Part shown: in pieces, positions 1 through 9,132 of the stretch
Numbering within the stretch: position 1 is the stretch's first letter
Layout: every line of letters begins with the position of its first letter
Assembly (NCBI GenBank): GCA_965261725.1
Contig: CBDHDU010000029.1
Span: 124,001-188,000, forward strand
DNA from: CANDOC01 sp965261725
GTDB lineage: Bacteria; Pseudomonadota; Gammaproteobacteria; Pseudomonadales; Endozoicomonadaceae
DNA: 64,000 nucleotides
Reading direction: 5' to 3'
Notes under the pieces: model-generated
What the model saw: the letters and a program-made list of their open reading frames with translations, nothing else
Told to the model about the DNA's origin: nothing
Database searches by the model: none
Program-made: the position numbers and the translations under genes

Positions 1-61
1 AAAAAGAGCAGTACAGCAGCTTTCCGCTATCATCACCCTTGCCGGTGGTTTGGTCTGTCAT
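1..61 (-). CDS. clpX: ATP-dependent Clp protease ATP-binding subunit ClpX, N-terminal 20 codons only
   Basis: The last 61 bases on the minus strand start with ATG at 61 and read MTDQTTGKGDDSGKLLYCSF, the start of the ClpX zinc-binding domain (the LLYCSF segment normally leads into CGKSQ). The rest lies outside the window. ClpX is the AAA+ unfoldase that feeds substrates to ClpP. It lies downstream of tig and clpP in the same direction, the order usual in gammaproteobacteria. The start follows a weak purine stretch (AGGG) about 8 bases upstream. Identification rests on these 20 residues plus context, which together are quite specific. Confidence 0.9.
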   Translation of the reverse strand, partial: MTDQTTGKGDDSGKLLYCSF

Positions 62-106
62 TCGCTTACCCTGTTCGAGCAAATACTCGTTATCTTAAGC
101 ACAAAG

Positions 107-133
107 ATGCAGGTATTATCTGGACTTTTCAAG
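107..133 (-). promoter_or_regulatory. candidate heat-shock (sigma32-type) promoter for clpX
   Basis: On the minus strand CTTGAAA (127-133) is followed after 13 bases by CCTGCAT (107-113), close to the sigma32 pattern CTTGAAA-N13-15-CCCCAT. It sits 46 bases before the clpX start. The -35 match is perfect and the -10 match is partial. The remaining clpP-clpX gap (134-447) shows no other gene; the long plus-strand open frame there has no coding support. Confidence 0.35.
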
Positions 134-447
134 TATTCAGGAGAAATTTTACAGATAATTACCCGGACTTACCGGGCGCATCCGGCTGGCTGTCTTTCCT
201 GACATGCAATGATATTCAACCACTGTCCGCGGGAGGTGCTGAAAAATCACATTCAGCAGGGCTGCTCAGCAAAGAAAGCAGCAGGAAACAGCAGCAAAGA
301 AAAGCCAATCAGGCATTATTACTCTTATTTTCTCAAGGGTTATTTCCTCAAGATAACCTGTTTGCAGTAAACAGGGCTGCAATAAAAATCGTTGCAACAA
401 ATAGAGTAACAAAAACCCGATTGGTTCAATCGGTCACCAGATACTTA

Positions 448-1083
448 TCAGCCTTCCATCATGCGGCGGTCAAGCACCTTGTCAACCAGACCATACTTCA
501 CAGATTCTTCAGCATCCATAAAGTTATCCCGGTCGGTATCACGCTCAATAATATCCAGCGGCTGACCTGTGTGATGCGCCAGCACATCGTTCAGCTTGGA
601 CTTGATGGTCAGGATTTCACGGGCATGGATTTCGATATCCGATGCCTGCCCCTGGAAACCACCCAGCGGCTGGTGAATCATTACCCGGGAATGTGGCAGA
701 CAGTAACGCTTACCTGCAGCACCAGCGGTCAGCAACAGTGCCCCCATACTGGCAGCCTGACCAATACACATGGTACTTACGTCCGGCTTGATAAACTGCA
801 TCGTGTCATAGATCGCCATCCCGGCAGTCACAGAACCACCCGGCGAGTTAATATAGAGGTGAATATCCTTGTCAGGATTTTCTGACTCAAGGAACAACAA
901 CTGAGCAACGACGAGGTTTGCCATGTGATCCTCAACAGGACCAACAAGGAAAATGACTCGTTCTTTCAGCAGGCGGGAATAGATATCGTAGGATCGTTCG
1001 CCGCGCGCAGACTGCTCAACAACGATGGGAACAAGGCCGGTATTGGTCACATCAAGTGACCCCTGATGTCGCACGGAATTCAT
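448..1083 (-). CDS. clpP: ATP-dependent Clp protease proteolytic subunit ClpP
   Basis: 211-residue serine peptidase of the ClpP family, which forms the tetradecameric chamber that degrades proteins delivered by ClpX or ClpA in the cytoplasm. The catalytic serine is in GQAASMGALL, the histidine in RVMIHQPLGG and the aspartate in the NFMDAEES segment. The family signatures LYINSPGGSVTAG and YDIYSRLLKERVIFL are intact. I chose the ATG at 1083 (MNSVRHQGSL), which gives a normal-length protein; the frame stays open for 34 more codons upstream with no family similarity. A GGAG lies about 14 bases upstream, a little far. It follows tig by about 160 bases and precedes clpX, so the three probably share transcripts. 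Confidence 0.95.
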   Translation of the reverse strand: MNSVRHQGSLDVTNTGLVPIVVEQSARGERSYDIYSRLLKERVIFLVGPVEDHMANLVVAQLLFLESENPDKDIHLYINSPGGSVTAGMAIYDTMQFIKPDVSTMCIGQAASMGALLLTAGAAGKRYCLPHSRVMIHQPLGGFQGQASDIEIHAREILTIKSKLNDVLAHHTGQPLDIIERDTDRDNFMDAEESVKYGLVDKVLDRRMMEG

Positions 1084-1243
1084 AGCGTTTATGTCAACTC
1101 CTTGATCAAACAGCCATGAGCGGACAATGCCGCTCACCCCAGACCATGAAAATGCCCATAAAGCTATGAACTGCGGCATTTTCACAATAAAAAGAGCATG
1201 ATCCTTTCAGATCATGCCCGCAAGCAAAATTCCGCGCCGGTTA

Positions 1244-2620
1244 TCAGGCTTCGGAAGCTTCTTCCGCTGGCTTTTCAGTATCAGGGCCTGCTTCAGCTTC
1301 TTCCTCGGCAGCCTTAGGCTGAGCCGGACGGATCGCTTCTTCGTAGCTGCAGGTTACTTCAGAAACCTGAGCGGCTTCAAGGATAGTATCCACAACCTGA
1401 TCTTCCAGTACAACATTCTGTACCTGAGAAAGCTGCTGCTGGTTACCGTAGTACCACTCAACAACTTCTTCCGGCTTCTGGTAAGCGGAAGCAATCTCTT
1501 CGATCATTTCACGAACGCGGGTTTCGTCAGCAGAGATCTCTTTGGCGCGGATGATTTCACCGACCAGCAGACCCAGACTTACACGACGCTCAGCGTCTTT
1601 TTCAAACAGTTCAGCCGGCAGCTGGGAAGCATCCATACCGCTCTGAGCACCGCCCCACTGCTGAACAGCCTGTTCACGCAGACGGTCAACTTCCTGGCTA
1701 ACCAGTGCTTTTGGTACGCTCAGTTCGTGAATGTCCAGTACGCCGTCCATAACCTGATTCTTGATCTTGTTACGTACAGCCTGCTTCAGCTCACGATCCA
1801 TGTTCTTGCGAACTTCACCGCGGAAGCCATCTTCCGTACCTTCTTCGATACCGAACTGCTTGAAGAATTCTTCGTTCATCTCAGGCAGGATGGCTTCTTC
1901 GATCTTGTGCAGTTTGATCGCGAATTCAGCTTCTTTACCTTTCAGGTTTTCAGCCTGGTAATCTTCCGGGAAGGTAACAGAGATAGTCTTCTCTTCGTCA
2001 GCTTTCATGCCAACAATACCGTCTTCAAAACCAGGAATCATACGACCGGAGCCCAGCTCCAGCTGATTACCTTCAGCAGCACCGCCTTCAAATTCTTCAC
2101 CGTCGATGGAGCCTTTGAAATCGATAGTAGCACGGTCGCCCTGCTGAGCTTCGCGCTCAACTTCAGCCCACTGCTTGTTCTGCTCACGCAGAGTAGACAG
2201 CATGGTGTCGATGTCAGCGTCGGTTACTTCTGCAACCGGCTTTTCAACAGTAACACCGGCAAAATCACCCAGTTCGATTTCAGGGTAAACTTCGAAGGTC
2301 GCAATGTATTCGAAATCTTTGCCCTGCTCGGATACTCGGGGTTCAACAGTCGGAGCACCAGCCGGGTTCAGCTTTTCCTGGGTTACAGCTTCAACAAAGG
2401 AAGACTGAATTACATCACCCAGTACTTCTTGACGGGCACCAGCGCCGTAACGGCGTTGAACGACCTTGAACGGCACTTTGCCGGGACGAAAACCGTCCAG
2501 ACGCACGTCCTTGGCCAACTTATGGAGCCGCTTGTTCACTGCGGATTCGATCCGGTCAGCGGGCACCGTGATGGTCAAGCGGCGTTCCAGGCCGGAGGTC
2601 GTTTCAAGGGAAACTTGCAT
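1244..2620 (-). CDS. tig: trigger factor, ribosome-associated chaperone and prolyl isomerase
   Basis: 458 residues, slightly longer than E. coli Tig (432) because of an acidic Ala/Glu-rich C-terminal tail (EEEAEAGPDTEKPAEEASEA). The N-terminal ribosome-binding signature GFRPGKVP is present near residue 45, followed by the FKBP-type isomerase domain with GDRATIDFKGSIDGEEFEGG and the helical C-terminal chaperone arms. It binds ribosomal protein L23 and shields nascent chains. The ATG at 2620 has a good ribosome site (GAGGA, 6-7 bases upstream). It is the first gene of the tig-clpP-clpX block, downstream of the tRNA operon and its terminator. Confidence 0.97.
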   Translation of the reverse strand: MQVSLETTSGLERRLTITVPADRIESAVNKRLHKLAKDVRLDGFRPGKVPFKVVQRRYGAGARQEVLGDVIQSSFVEAVTQEKLNPAGAPTVEPRVSEQGKDFEYIATFEVYPEIELGDFAGVTVEKPVAEVTDADIDTMLSTLREQNKQWAEVEREAQQGDRATIDFKGSIDGEEFEGGAAEGNQLELGSGRMIPGFEDGIVGMKADEEKTISVTFPEDYQAENLKGKEAEFAIKLHKIEEAILPEMNEEFFKQFGIEEGTEDGFRGEVRKNMDRELKQAVRNKIKNQVMDGVLDIHELSVPKALVSQEVDRLREQAVQQWGGAQSGMDASQLPAELFEKDAERRVSLGLLVGEIIRAKEISADETRVREMIEEIASAYQKPEEVVEWYYGNQQQLSQVQNVVLEDQVVDTILEAAQVSEVTCSYEEAIRPAQPKAAEEEAEAGPDTEKPAEEASEA

Positions 2621-2848
2621 GGGAAATCCTCAAAAACCGAGTATCTCTAAAGAAAGCGCCATAGCCTAGCAGATTATTTCTTTGTGCAATACACCGTTTT
2701 ACGCTGTTTCCCTGCCAGTCCTTCGCTTTTCAGCGAATATACTGACTCAGAGCACGACGTATCCCCCAACAGTAGTACGACAGAGCATAAAAAAACCCGT
2801 TATCCCTACCGGTGCGGCTTGCCGATGAGCACTTGAAACCATACGCAA

Positions 2849-2878
2849 AAACGGGGATAAGCAAGCTTATCCCCGTTT
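2849..2878 (-). terminator. rho-independent terminator of the tRNA operon
   Basis: A 13-bp perfect stem (AAACGGGGATAAG paired with CTTATCCCCGTTT) with a 4-base loop. Read on the minus strand it ends in TTTTT. It lies about 140 bases after tRNA-Leu and ahead of tig, so it probably ends the tRNA transcript. Confidence 0.8.
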
Positions 2879-3014
2879 CAGACGAATACATATTCAAACT
2901 TCAGCTAATGCGCCTCAAGATCACTCTTTATAATGCATCTTTCAGCGAAATCGTATTTCTGACCAAAAACTCATCAGCCTGAAAACGATCAAAACATATC
3001 CCTAATACGGAAAT

Positions 3015-3099
3015 TGGTGCGGAAGGAGAGACTCGAACTCTCACGCCTTTCGGCACTGGTACCTAAAACCAGCGTGTCTACCAATTCCACCACTCCCGC
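3015..3099 (-). tRNA. tRNA-Leu (anticodon UAG)
   Basis: 85-base cloverleaf with CCA encoded (TGG at 3015-3017 on the plus strand). The acceptor stem starts GCGGGAG, the anticodon loop is TTTAGGT with anticodon TAG, there is a long class II variable arm, and the T-loop is GTTCGAG. Last of four tRNA genes on this strand. Confidence 0.97.
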
Positions 3100-3118
3100 G
3101 CAATCCGTACAGGAAAAA

Positions 3119-3195
3119 TGGGGTGGACGATGGGGTTCGAACCCACGACCGCAGGAGTCACAATCCTGAGCTCTACCAACTGAGCTACGCCCACC
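3119..3195 (-). tRNA. tRNA-His (anticodon GUG)
   Basis: Acceptor pairing GTGGGCG/CGTCCAC, discriminator C, encoded CCA and anticodon GTG in loop TTGTGAC. The base before the acceptor is G on this strand, giving the G-1 identity element of tRNA-His; the end coordinate includes it. Confidence 0.97.
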
Positions 3196-3324
3196 ACTTA
3201 ACCTTGCTATATAGCGCGCTTTACAAGCATGCTAACTGAAACCTGTATCATCCCGGGGAAAATTCCGAAACAACCACTTACCCCCAGGCTACTCACATTC
3301 AGGATTAACCCAAAACATGAAATA

Positions 3325-3401
3325 TGGCGCGCCCGGCAGGATTCGAACCTGCGACCGATGGCTTAGAAGGCCATTGCTCTATCCAACTGAGCTACGGGCG
3401 C
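3325..3401 (-). tRNA. tRNA-Arg (anticodon UCU)
   Basis: 77 bases with encoded CCA. Acceptor GCGCCCG, anticodon loop CTTCTAA (anticodon TCT), T-loop GTTCGAATC. It decodes AGA/AGG. Confidence 0.97.
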
Positions 3402-3496
3402 ATAACAAAAACAAACAAGAGCATACACATCAATAACCCTTCAGCTACCAATGTACAACCAACTCCTGAAAGCTTGCAATACAGGCTCGTAAAAAC

Positions 3497-3573
3497 TGGT
3501 CGGGGTAGAGAGATTCGAACTCCCGACATCCTGCTCCCAAAGCAGGCGCGCTACCAGACTGCGCTATACCCCG
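3497..3573 (-). tRNA. tRNA-Pro (anticodon UGG)
   Basis: 77 bases with encoded CCA. Acceptor CGGGGTA, anticodon loop TTTGGGA (anticodon TGG). It is the promoter-proximal gene of the Pro-Arg-His-Leu operon, the same order as the tRNA operon upstream of tig in Pseudomonas. Confidence 0.97.
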
Positions 3574-3617
3574 ATCACTGCTTGCCGCTGCGTTGCCGTC
3601 AGTGGAAAGCGGGGTGA

Positions 3618-3645
3618 ATCTTATCAAACTTTTGGTGATCGTCAA
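3618..3645 (-). promoter_or_regulatory. sigma70 promoter of the tRNA operon
   Basis: Minus strand TTGACG (3640-3645), 16-base spacer, TAAGAT (3618-3623), then a C/G-rich discriminator (CACCCCGC). The -10 box ends 45 bases before tRNA-Pro. Strong boxes plus a GC-rich discriminator fit a growth-rate-controlled stable RNA promoter. Confidence 0.75.
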
Positions 3646-3830
3646 TGCCTTATTTCATTTAAATTCCAATTAACGGCTCAACGTTTTCCAATAATTGTAT
3701 GAATGCCGGAACTGAACTGTGACTGACAGGTCATACGACAACATACAGAGCCATTTGAATTTCAAACTGCCCGATGCATCAGCAGTGCTATGTTTGCATC
3801 AGCATTACTTTATTTCAGGAGCCGCCTTGC

Positions 3831-4682
3831 ATGAGTGCCCAGCTGATCGATGGCAAAGCCATCGCCAACAACCTGCTGCAGAATATTGCCTCACAGGTTT
3901 CCCTGCGGTTGGAAAAAGGGTTTCAGGCACCGGGGCTGGCAGTTGTACTGGTTGGGAATAACCCAGCCTCGGAAACTTATGTCGCCAATAAAAAGAAAGC
4001 ATGTATAAAAGCAGGCATTCAGGCGTTTGATCATCACCTGCCCTCAGAGACATCTGAAGCGGATCTTCTCCATCTGATTGATCAGCTAAACACTAACGTT
4101 GATATCAACGGTATTCTCGTACAACTTCCCTTGCCCGACCATATTGATAAAGAAAAAGTACTGGAACGTATTCGCCCCGATAAAGATGTAGATGGCTTTC
4201 ACCCCTACAATATCGGTCGACTGGCACAACGTATTCCGGTTCTGCGACCCTGCACCCCAAAAGGTATTATGAAATTACTTGAGAGCACCGGCCAACCGAT
4301 TCGCGGTCAAAATGCAGCGGTAGTGGGTGCATCTAATATTGTTGGCAGACCCATGACTCTGGAGCTGCTACTTGCCGGGTGCACCACTATTACTACTCAC
4401 CGATTCACTAAAGACCTGCCACTGATGCTGGAAAATGCCGATATTGTGGTGGTTGCCGCCGGGAAGCCCGGACTGGTACAGGGAGAATGGATCAAGCCCG
4501 GCGCCATTGTCATTGATGTGGGCATTAACCGTCAGGATGACGGAAGCCTGACCGGCGATGTGGATTTTGAGGCAGCGTCTAAAAGGGCTGGCTGGATTAC
4601 TCCGGTGCCGGGCGGTGTTGGGCCAATGACAGTCGCCTGTTTGCTGGAAAATACGTTGTATGCTGCCAAGCACCTTCATTAA
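3831..4682 (+). CDS. folD: bifunctional methylenetetrahydrofolate dehydrogenase/cyclohydrolase FolD
   Basis: 283 residues, the normal family length. FolD interconverts 5,10-methylene- and 10-formyl-tetrahydrofolate for purine and formyl-Met-tRNA synthesis. The catalytic lysine region YVANKKKACIKAGI, the QLPLPDH motif, DVDGFHPYNIGRL, the NADP-binding GASNIVGRPM and the C-terminal PVPGGVGPMTVA are all visible. The frame opens at 3774, but the ATG at 3831 has a GGAG 10 bases upstream and matches the family start (MSAQLIDGKAIA). It diverges from the tRNA operon. In Pseudomonas cysS is its neighbour; here cysS is 27 kb away. Confidence 0.96.
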   Translation: MSAQLIDGKAIANNLLQNIASQVSLRLEKGFQAPGLAVVLVGNNPASETYVANKKKACIKAGIQAFDHHLPSETSEADLLHLIDQLNTNVDINGILVQLPLPDHIDKEKVLERIRPDKDVDGFHPYNIGRLAQRIPVLRPCTPKGIMKLLESTGQPIRGQNAAVVGASNIVGRPMTLELLLAGCTTITTHRFTKDLPLMLENADIVVVAAGKPGLVQGEWIKPGAIVIDVGINRQDDGSLTGDVDFEAASKRAGWITPVPGGVGPMTVACLLENTLYAAKHLH

Positions 4683-4758
4683 CAAAGCAAACGCTTGTGC
4701 AAGATTTCAATTGTTCTGCTAACTTGGAGACTGATGTACTTACATAATTTAAGCTGTG

Positions 4759-6294
4759 ATGTTTCAACGAAACGTAGCTTTGGCGGTTATAAAATTAATT
4801 TTTGCATGCTTGATAGCAATCGCGAGTACATGCGCAATTGCGGGTGGCAACCCTACAGGCTCAGATAAAGATAAAAGTCCGACACACAATATCGCAAAAG
4901 CCCATTCAAGCTCCGCTTTACCAAAAGCCTCCCCGAGCCTCAAAGATGTTCCCCGTCCTGACGCAAATAAATTAAAACTCAGAAGTAAAATCAAGAGAAG
5001 TGGCACTGTCGGTCATCTAGCCTCAGCATCAGCATCACAGCTTCTCAGTGTAGACACACTGGCAGGTCTTAAAATATTACAGAAGTACACTGAAATCAAT
5101 CAGATCGGTATTTTTACAGGTGATTTCAGAAATCTGAGCAGCCTTCGCCCAGAGGCAGCCGGTCCACGTGATTACCATACAGTCTCAGCAACAGTCGATC
5201 ATTATAAAGTCATTTGGGAAGAAGTTATTACACTCCTTAACTACTTCAGTTCAACTACGCCCACGTCAGATACCCTGTATAAGGTATGCTGCTCCTTTGA
5301 GCAAAAATGCTTTCTTGATCACAGAAGAGCCTCTCACAGAGAAAGATACACAGAGGAATGTGAATTTTCTGACCAGACGGCACAGCACCTACTGATACAC
5401 TACAGTAAAATTCTTGCTATGTATGACCTTGATTTTGACCGGCAAGACATAAACCCAATGAGGTTGATGATCAGAAGTGTCAAAGTGGAGTTACAGTTCA
5501 CGCCTGATCCTGAAAGTACTATGACAACCAGCGAATTCCCTCTTTACAACCTATGGCAGACCGACATTGATCTGAGAACCGTCAATCAGGCAACAGTAAT
5601 AATACCTTCAGACAACCCTGATACACGCCATAGATTGCGCGAAGCACTCCACAGAGGAATCTTCAGGCAACTCTATAACGACCTTTTCACTCATGAGCAA
5701 ATTACACCTGCAATATTACATCTGGCGCTAGCAAACTGCTTTTCCCTGCTTCACTACACCGGCTTTTACTCTTCAAGGGACGGTGATATCTGCTTCGGTG
5801 TCACACAGCTAATATTACTAATGTTTGCTCAGAAGCCTCTTTATGTTGTACCGGAAAAATTGTTAGATGCTCCCGACCCGGAAACACTGATTGCCATTTT
5901 TCAGACTTCATCTCCGGAAGCTGAAAAATTGATACCGGAAAAACACAGCTTCAACCCTCTGGCGCTTCAGTACATTCAAGCAATGGGCGGCAGCCTGAAA
6001 GACTTACTTGATGCACCGTCTAAGACAGAATACCTCAGCCTCGTAGAAGTCAGAGGTAATCAAGTGCAGATTGATCATATCGATATTGATCAAACACCGG
6101 AAGAATCAGAAACACCGTTTTACGCAGAAGTAGCAGATTCAGAGACAGGAGTATTTCTATCGAAAGATAATAGCGGCACACCTTTACGAACAACCAGTAC
6201 CCACCTGCAAACAATTCAGGAAACCCACTCACCGGAAAAAACACCACCGTGCGACAGAAAGCTTGAGAGTAGTGATTCCGGGATTGCCCTGTAG
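4759..6294 (+). CDS. secreted protein of unknown function
   Basis: 511 residues from the ATG at 4759 (a GTG directly precedes it). The N-terminus MFQRNVALAVIKLIFACLI followed by AIASTCAIAGG is a clear Sec signal peptide with a likely cleavage near CAIA-GG. The next 100 residues are rich in Ser, Lys and Pro. A central mixed region of about 300 residues has scattered cysteines (VCCSFEQKCF), and the C-terminal 90 residues are polar and Thr/Glu-rich. No known domain is recognised. It resembles other signal-peptide proteins in this window in layout: signal peptide, low-complexity linker, unique core. It could be a secreted effector or an envelope protein. Confidence 0.6.
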   Translation: MFQRNVALAVIKLIFACLIAIASTCAIAGGNPTGSDKDKSPTHNIAKAHSSSALPKASPSLKDVPRPDANKLKLRSKIKRSGTVGHLASASASQLLSVDTLAGLKILQKYTEINQIGIFTGDFRNLSSLRPEAAGPRDYHTVSATVDHYKVIWEEVITLLNYFSSTTPTSDTLYKVCCSFEQKCFLDHRRASHRERYTEECEFSDQTAQHLLIHYSKILAMYDLDFDRQDINPMRLMIRSVKVELQFTPDPESTMTTSEFPLYNLWQTDIDLRTVNQATVIIPSDNPDTRHRLREALHRGIFRQLYNDLFTHEQITPAILHLALANCFSLLHYTGFYSSRDGDICFGVTQLILLMFAQKPLYVVPEKLLDAPDPETLIAIFQTSSPEAEKLIPEKHSFNPLALQYIQAMGGSLKDLLDAPSKTEYLSLVEVRGNQVQIDHIDIDQTPEESETPFYAEVADSETGVFLSKDNSGTPLRTTSTHLQTIQETHSPEKTPPCDRKLESSDSGIAL

Positions 6295-6411
6295 CTCTTG
6301 CTACAGTTTCTGGTTAATGCTTACGATAGCGCCACTGATGTTATTTTATAACAATCTGGACGATATCAAGCCTGACAAAAAATAAGCACCCATCCGTGGG
6401 ATAACTTCAGC

Positions 6412-7902
6412 TTAACCTGACAGTAACCCGGTCCACTGCCACCAGGTCATGGCAAACAGACCAAACGTCGCCAGACTGATAATTGTCAGGATAATCCCAA
6501 TTCTGGCAAACGACCGCGCACTAAAAGTATCCGTAGAAAATGCCACCATATTCTGCGGTGAATTCACCGGCAGAATCATGCCGAAGCTGACTGCATAAAG
6601 TTGCAATAAAACCAAAGAAATACCATTACTCATCATACAGTCCGGCAGCGTATCAGCAAACGCGAGAAATACCGGCAGCAGTGCCACGGTTAAGCTTGCC
6701 GCACTGGCAAAACCCAGATGCATCACCGTTGTAAACGTTGTCATGATAACCACCAGCATCACCAGTGATAACGCCTGCAAATCAAGCGATGAAAAACACT
6801 TGGAAGCCAGCCAGGCTGCCGCTCCGGTACTCACCAGCTGCTGCCCGAGACTGATACTGATGCCAAACATAATCAGTACTCCCCAGTGAATACGATGCTC
6901 AACATCTTTCCAGCTATCAAAAACACCAATATCCGGCATAATTAAAATAACCGACATAATCAGCATTGAAGCTGATACCGAAACATGATGCAGACCGCCT
7001 TCTGTTATCCAGAGCAACAACAACAGCGCCGTATAGATGGCCAGTTTCTTTTGTTTCAGGGTCCAGGGTTTAGCTTTACCTGCCAGCGTTGCAGAAACAT
7101 TCTGTGGTAACTCATGCCCTTTCATTTCCCGGCGCAGAATAAAAAACAGAATAACCGTCATCACCGCCGACCAGGGTGCGGCATGCAGCAACCACTGCCC
7201 CCAGGTAATAGAAAAACCACTGTGGTCTGCCATCAGTTCCAGACCAATAATGTTATGTACCGTGGCGGTCATCACACCGACATTCCAAAGCGTAGCGACC
7301 TGCGCTGCACCAATCACCAGTACCGCAGCCAGACGACTCTTCTCTTTTAATCCCAGCGCCGCTACAACGCCAGCCAGAATTGGTACCTGTACGGCTGTAC
7401 GACCTGTAGGCGACGGCACCATAAAGGCCAGTAAAATACCGATCAACATACATCCTGCCAGAATAGCGCTGGTATTCGGTTTAACCCGCGACAGCACACC
7501 CTGAGCAACCCGCTGATCCAGTCCCGTTGCCTGCATCGCTGCCGCCATAATCATGGCACCGGAAATCATTACAATTCCGCTGGAGGCAAATCCTTTCATT
7601 GTCAGCACCAGCGCCTTACTGGTTCCCAGCACCTCTCCGGTTTCGCTATTGGGGATTAAACCAATCAATAGCGCGAGCATGCCTGCAATTAAAAAAGCAC
7701 TGACAGGATAAGCCAGCGCTTCAGTCACCCACAGGATAACCGCCATTACCAGCACGGCGAGTACTATCTGACCATAGGAAGACAAGCCTTTCAGCGGTAA
7801 CAACATCACACCCAGCAACGCACAGAAGGCCAGAGGAATTGCCAGCTTACCAACCCAAGATCTTACCGACTGTTGCGTTTCGACGGATTCAGACACTGGC
7901 AT
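6412..7902 (-). CDS. DASS/SLC13-type sodium:dicarboxylate or anion symporter
   Basis: About 496 residues with roughly 12 hydrophobic membrane segments in the inner membrane. The first helix block leads to WVTEALAYPVSAFLIAG, the typical DASS signature (WVTEAL-P). Near the C-terminus NSPQNMVAF is the paired substrate/Na+ site that usually reads SNT- or N-P-N. This fits the CitT/YbhI/SLC13 group importing di- or tricarboxylates with Na+ or by exchange; the exact substrate cannot be told. I prefer the ATG at 7902; a TTG 18 bases further upstream lacks a ribosome site. It diverges from the MAPEG gene across about 180 bases. Confidence 0.85.
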   Translation of the reverse strand: MPVSESVETQQSVRSWVGKLAIPLAFCALLGVMLLPLKGLSSYGQIVLAVLVMAVILWVTEALAYPVSAFLIAGMLALLIGLIPNSETGEVLGTSKALVLTMKGFASSGIVMISGAMIMAAAMQATGLDQRVAQGVLSRVKPNTSAILAGCMLIGILLAFMVPSPTGRTAVQVPILAGVVAALGLKEKSRLAAVLVIGAAQVATLWNVGVMTATVHNIIGLELMADHSGFSITWGQWLLHAAPWSAVMTVILFFILRREMKGHELPQNVSATLAGKAKPWTLKQKKLAIYTALLLLLWITEGGLHHVSVSASMLIMSVILIMPDIGVFDSWKDVEHRIHWGVLIMFGISISLGQQLVSTGAAAWLASKCFSSLDLQALSLVMLVVIMTTFTTVMHLGFASAASLTVALLPVFLAFADTLPDCMMSNGISLVLLQLYAVSFGMILPVNSPQNMVAFSTDTFSARSFARIGIILTIISLATFGLFAMTWWQWTGLLSG

Positions 7903-8085
7903 TTCCCCCGTACCTATCAAGGAGATAAACCGCTAAGTTTAATAAATAAATAAAAATCTGCTGAAAACGTCAGCAAAAATCCGACAGCCCTATCAGAGCC
8001 GGGAGGGAACATTCACACGCGCTTAAAAAAACGTGTGATATGCTGGCAGGCACTCTCTCAATAAAAAGAAATACAATAAAAAGAA

Positions 8086-8523
8086 ATGATTATGCAGCAG
8101 GAAGCAATTTTTATCCCTTTTTTCGGAATGCAGTTACTGACACTGGTCGTCTGGCTGACATTGTTTTTCAGGCGCATTCCTTATATGAGCCGGCAACGCA
8201 TTCCGCCACAGTCAGCCATCACACCGGAAAAACTGAACCAGCAACTTCCGGATCACATAGCTTCACCTGCTAATAACCTTAAAAACCTGTTCGAACTGCC
8301 GGTACTCTTTTATGGGTTATGCCTTTATCTTTACACTGGCAACCATGTGGATCAGGGATATTTAATTGCTGCGTACAGCTTTCTTTTTCTGCGCGGCGTA
8401 CACAGTTTCATCCACTGCACCTATAACAGGGTCATGCATCGTTTTACCATTTATGTACTGTCGTCCATTGTGCTTTGGTTTATGCTGATAAAAGCCTCTG
8501 TAGCACTGGTTAACAGCCTGTAA
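8086..8523 (+). CDS. MAPEG family membrane protein
   Basis: 145 residues with four predicted membrane helices. The loop NLFELPVLFYGL after helix 1 and the later R-(x)2-HS-(x)2-H-(x)3-N-(x)4-R pattern are characteristic of MAPEG proteins (membrane-associated proteins in eicosanoid and glutathione metabolism). Bacterial members of this small subfamily (130-150 residues) are mostly uncharacterised; glutathione-dependent transferase or peroxidase activity is only inferred. The ATG follows an AAAAAGAA stretch. The gene stands alone between the transporter and the converging nucleoside-hydrolase remnant. Confidence 0.8.
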   Translation: MIMQQEAIFIPFFGMQLLTLVVWLTLFFRRIPYMSRQRIPPQSAITPEKLNQQLPDHIASPANNLKNLFELPVLFYGLCLYLYTGNHVDQGYLIAAYSFLFLRGVHSFIHCTYNRVMHRFTIYVLSSIVLWFMLIKASVALVNSL

Positions 8524-8525
8524 AA

Positions 8526-9131
8526 TCAGGAATAAAGCTGCAAACGCGCCACCAGCAAATCAACAAACCCCTGCCGGTCAACGCCCATAACCACGCTTGC
8601 GTTGGGCGCATGACCACTCAGCTGACAACGATCAACCACCGTCATAACCTGAGTGTATTCACCTCTGGTTTCCACCCCCACCCAAAGATCATGAACATCA
8701 AATAACTCCGGCTGCAGCAGGTAGGCAATGGTGCAGGGATCATGTAGTGGCAAACCTTCGAACCCCCATTTGGGGTCGAGATGATAAAGCATAAAGAAAT
8801 CCAGCCACCCGGAAACAACATGGGCGACAGGGTTATCGATAGCCCCTATGCGCTTTATATCTGCGGTCGTTATCTGCGCTTGATGCGTTACATCCAAACC
8901 ACACATAACAATCGGCAGACCAGATTTAAACACCATACCCGCCGCTTCAGGGTCAACCAGCATGTTGAATCCAGCAGCCGGTGTCCAGTTACCGCCCGAT
9001 GCCGAGCCGCCCATCAATATAATCTGCCTGATCCGGGTGTGACATTCCGGATGACCAGACAACAGCAACGCAATATTGGTAAGCGGACCCGTAGCTACCA
9101 GCGTAACTGACTCAGATGCACTGCCTAGCAC
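8526..9131 (-). pseudogene. nucleoside hydrolase (IunH/Rih family), N-terminus lost
   Basis: 201 codons match the C-terminal two thirds of inosine-uridine preferring nucleoside hydrolases, which cleave ribonucleosides to base and ribose. Visible are VTLVATGPLTNIALLL, IILMGGSASGGNWTPAAGFN (the N-x-D metal/ribose region) and LPLHDPCTIAYLL with the catalytic His-Asp. The normal first 110 residues, including the DTDPGxDD metal site, are missing. The frame starts exactly where an IS630 remnant ends at 9133, and no N-terminal piece is found on the far side of that remnant. The gene was therefore cut and partly deleted. It should be inactive. Confidence 0.85.
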
Positions 9132-9132
9132 A

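Noticed and set aside
1..885. Long open plus frame from the window start
   Set aside because: It runs across the clpX start, the intergenic gap and the clpP antisense without a coding signature.
1214..2650. Plus-strand open frame of 478 codons
   Set aside because: It is the antisense of tig; tig has family motifs and a ribosome site, this frame has none.
3324..3617. Open frame across the tRNA genes
   Set aside because: It covers tRNA-Arg and tRNA-Pro on the opposite strand and is an artefact.
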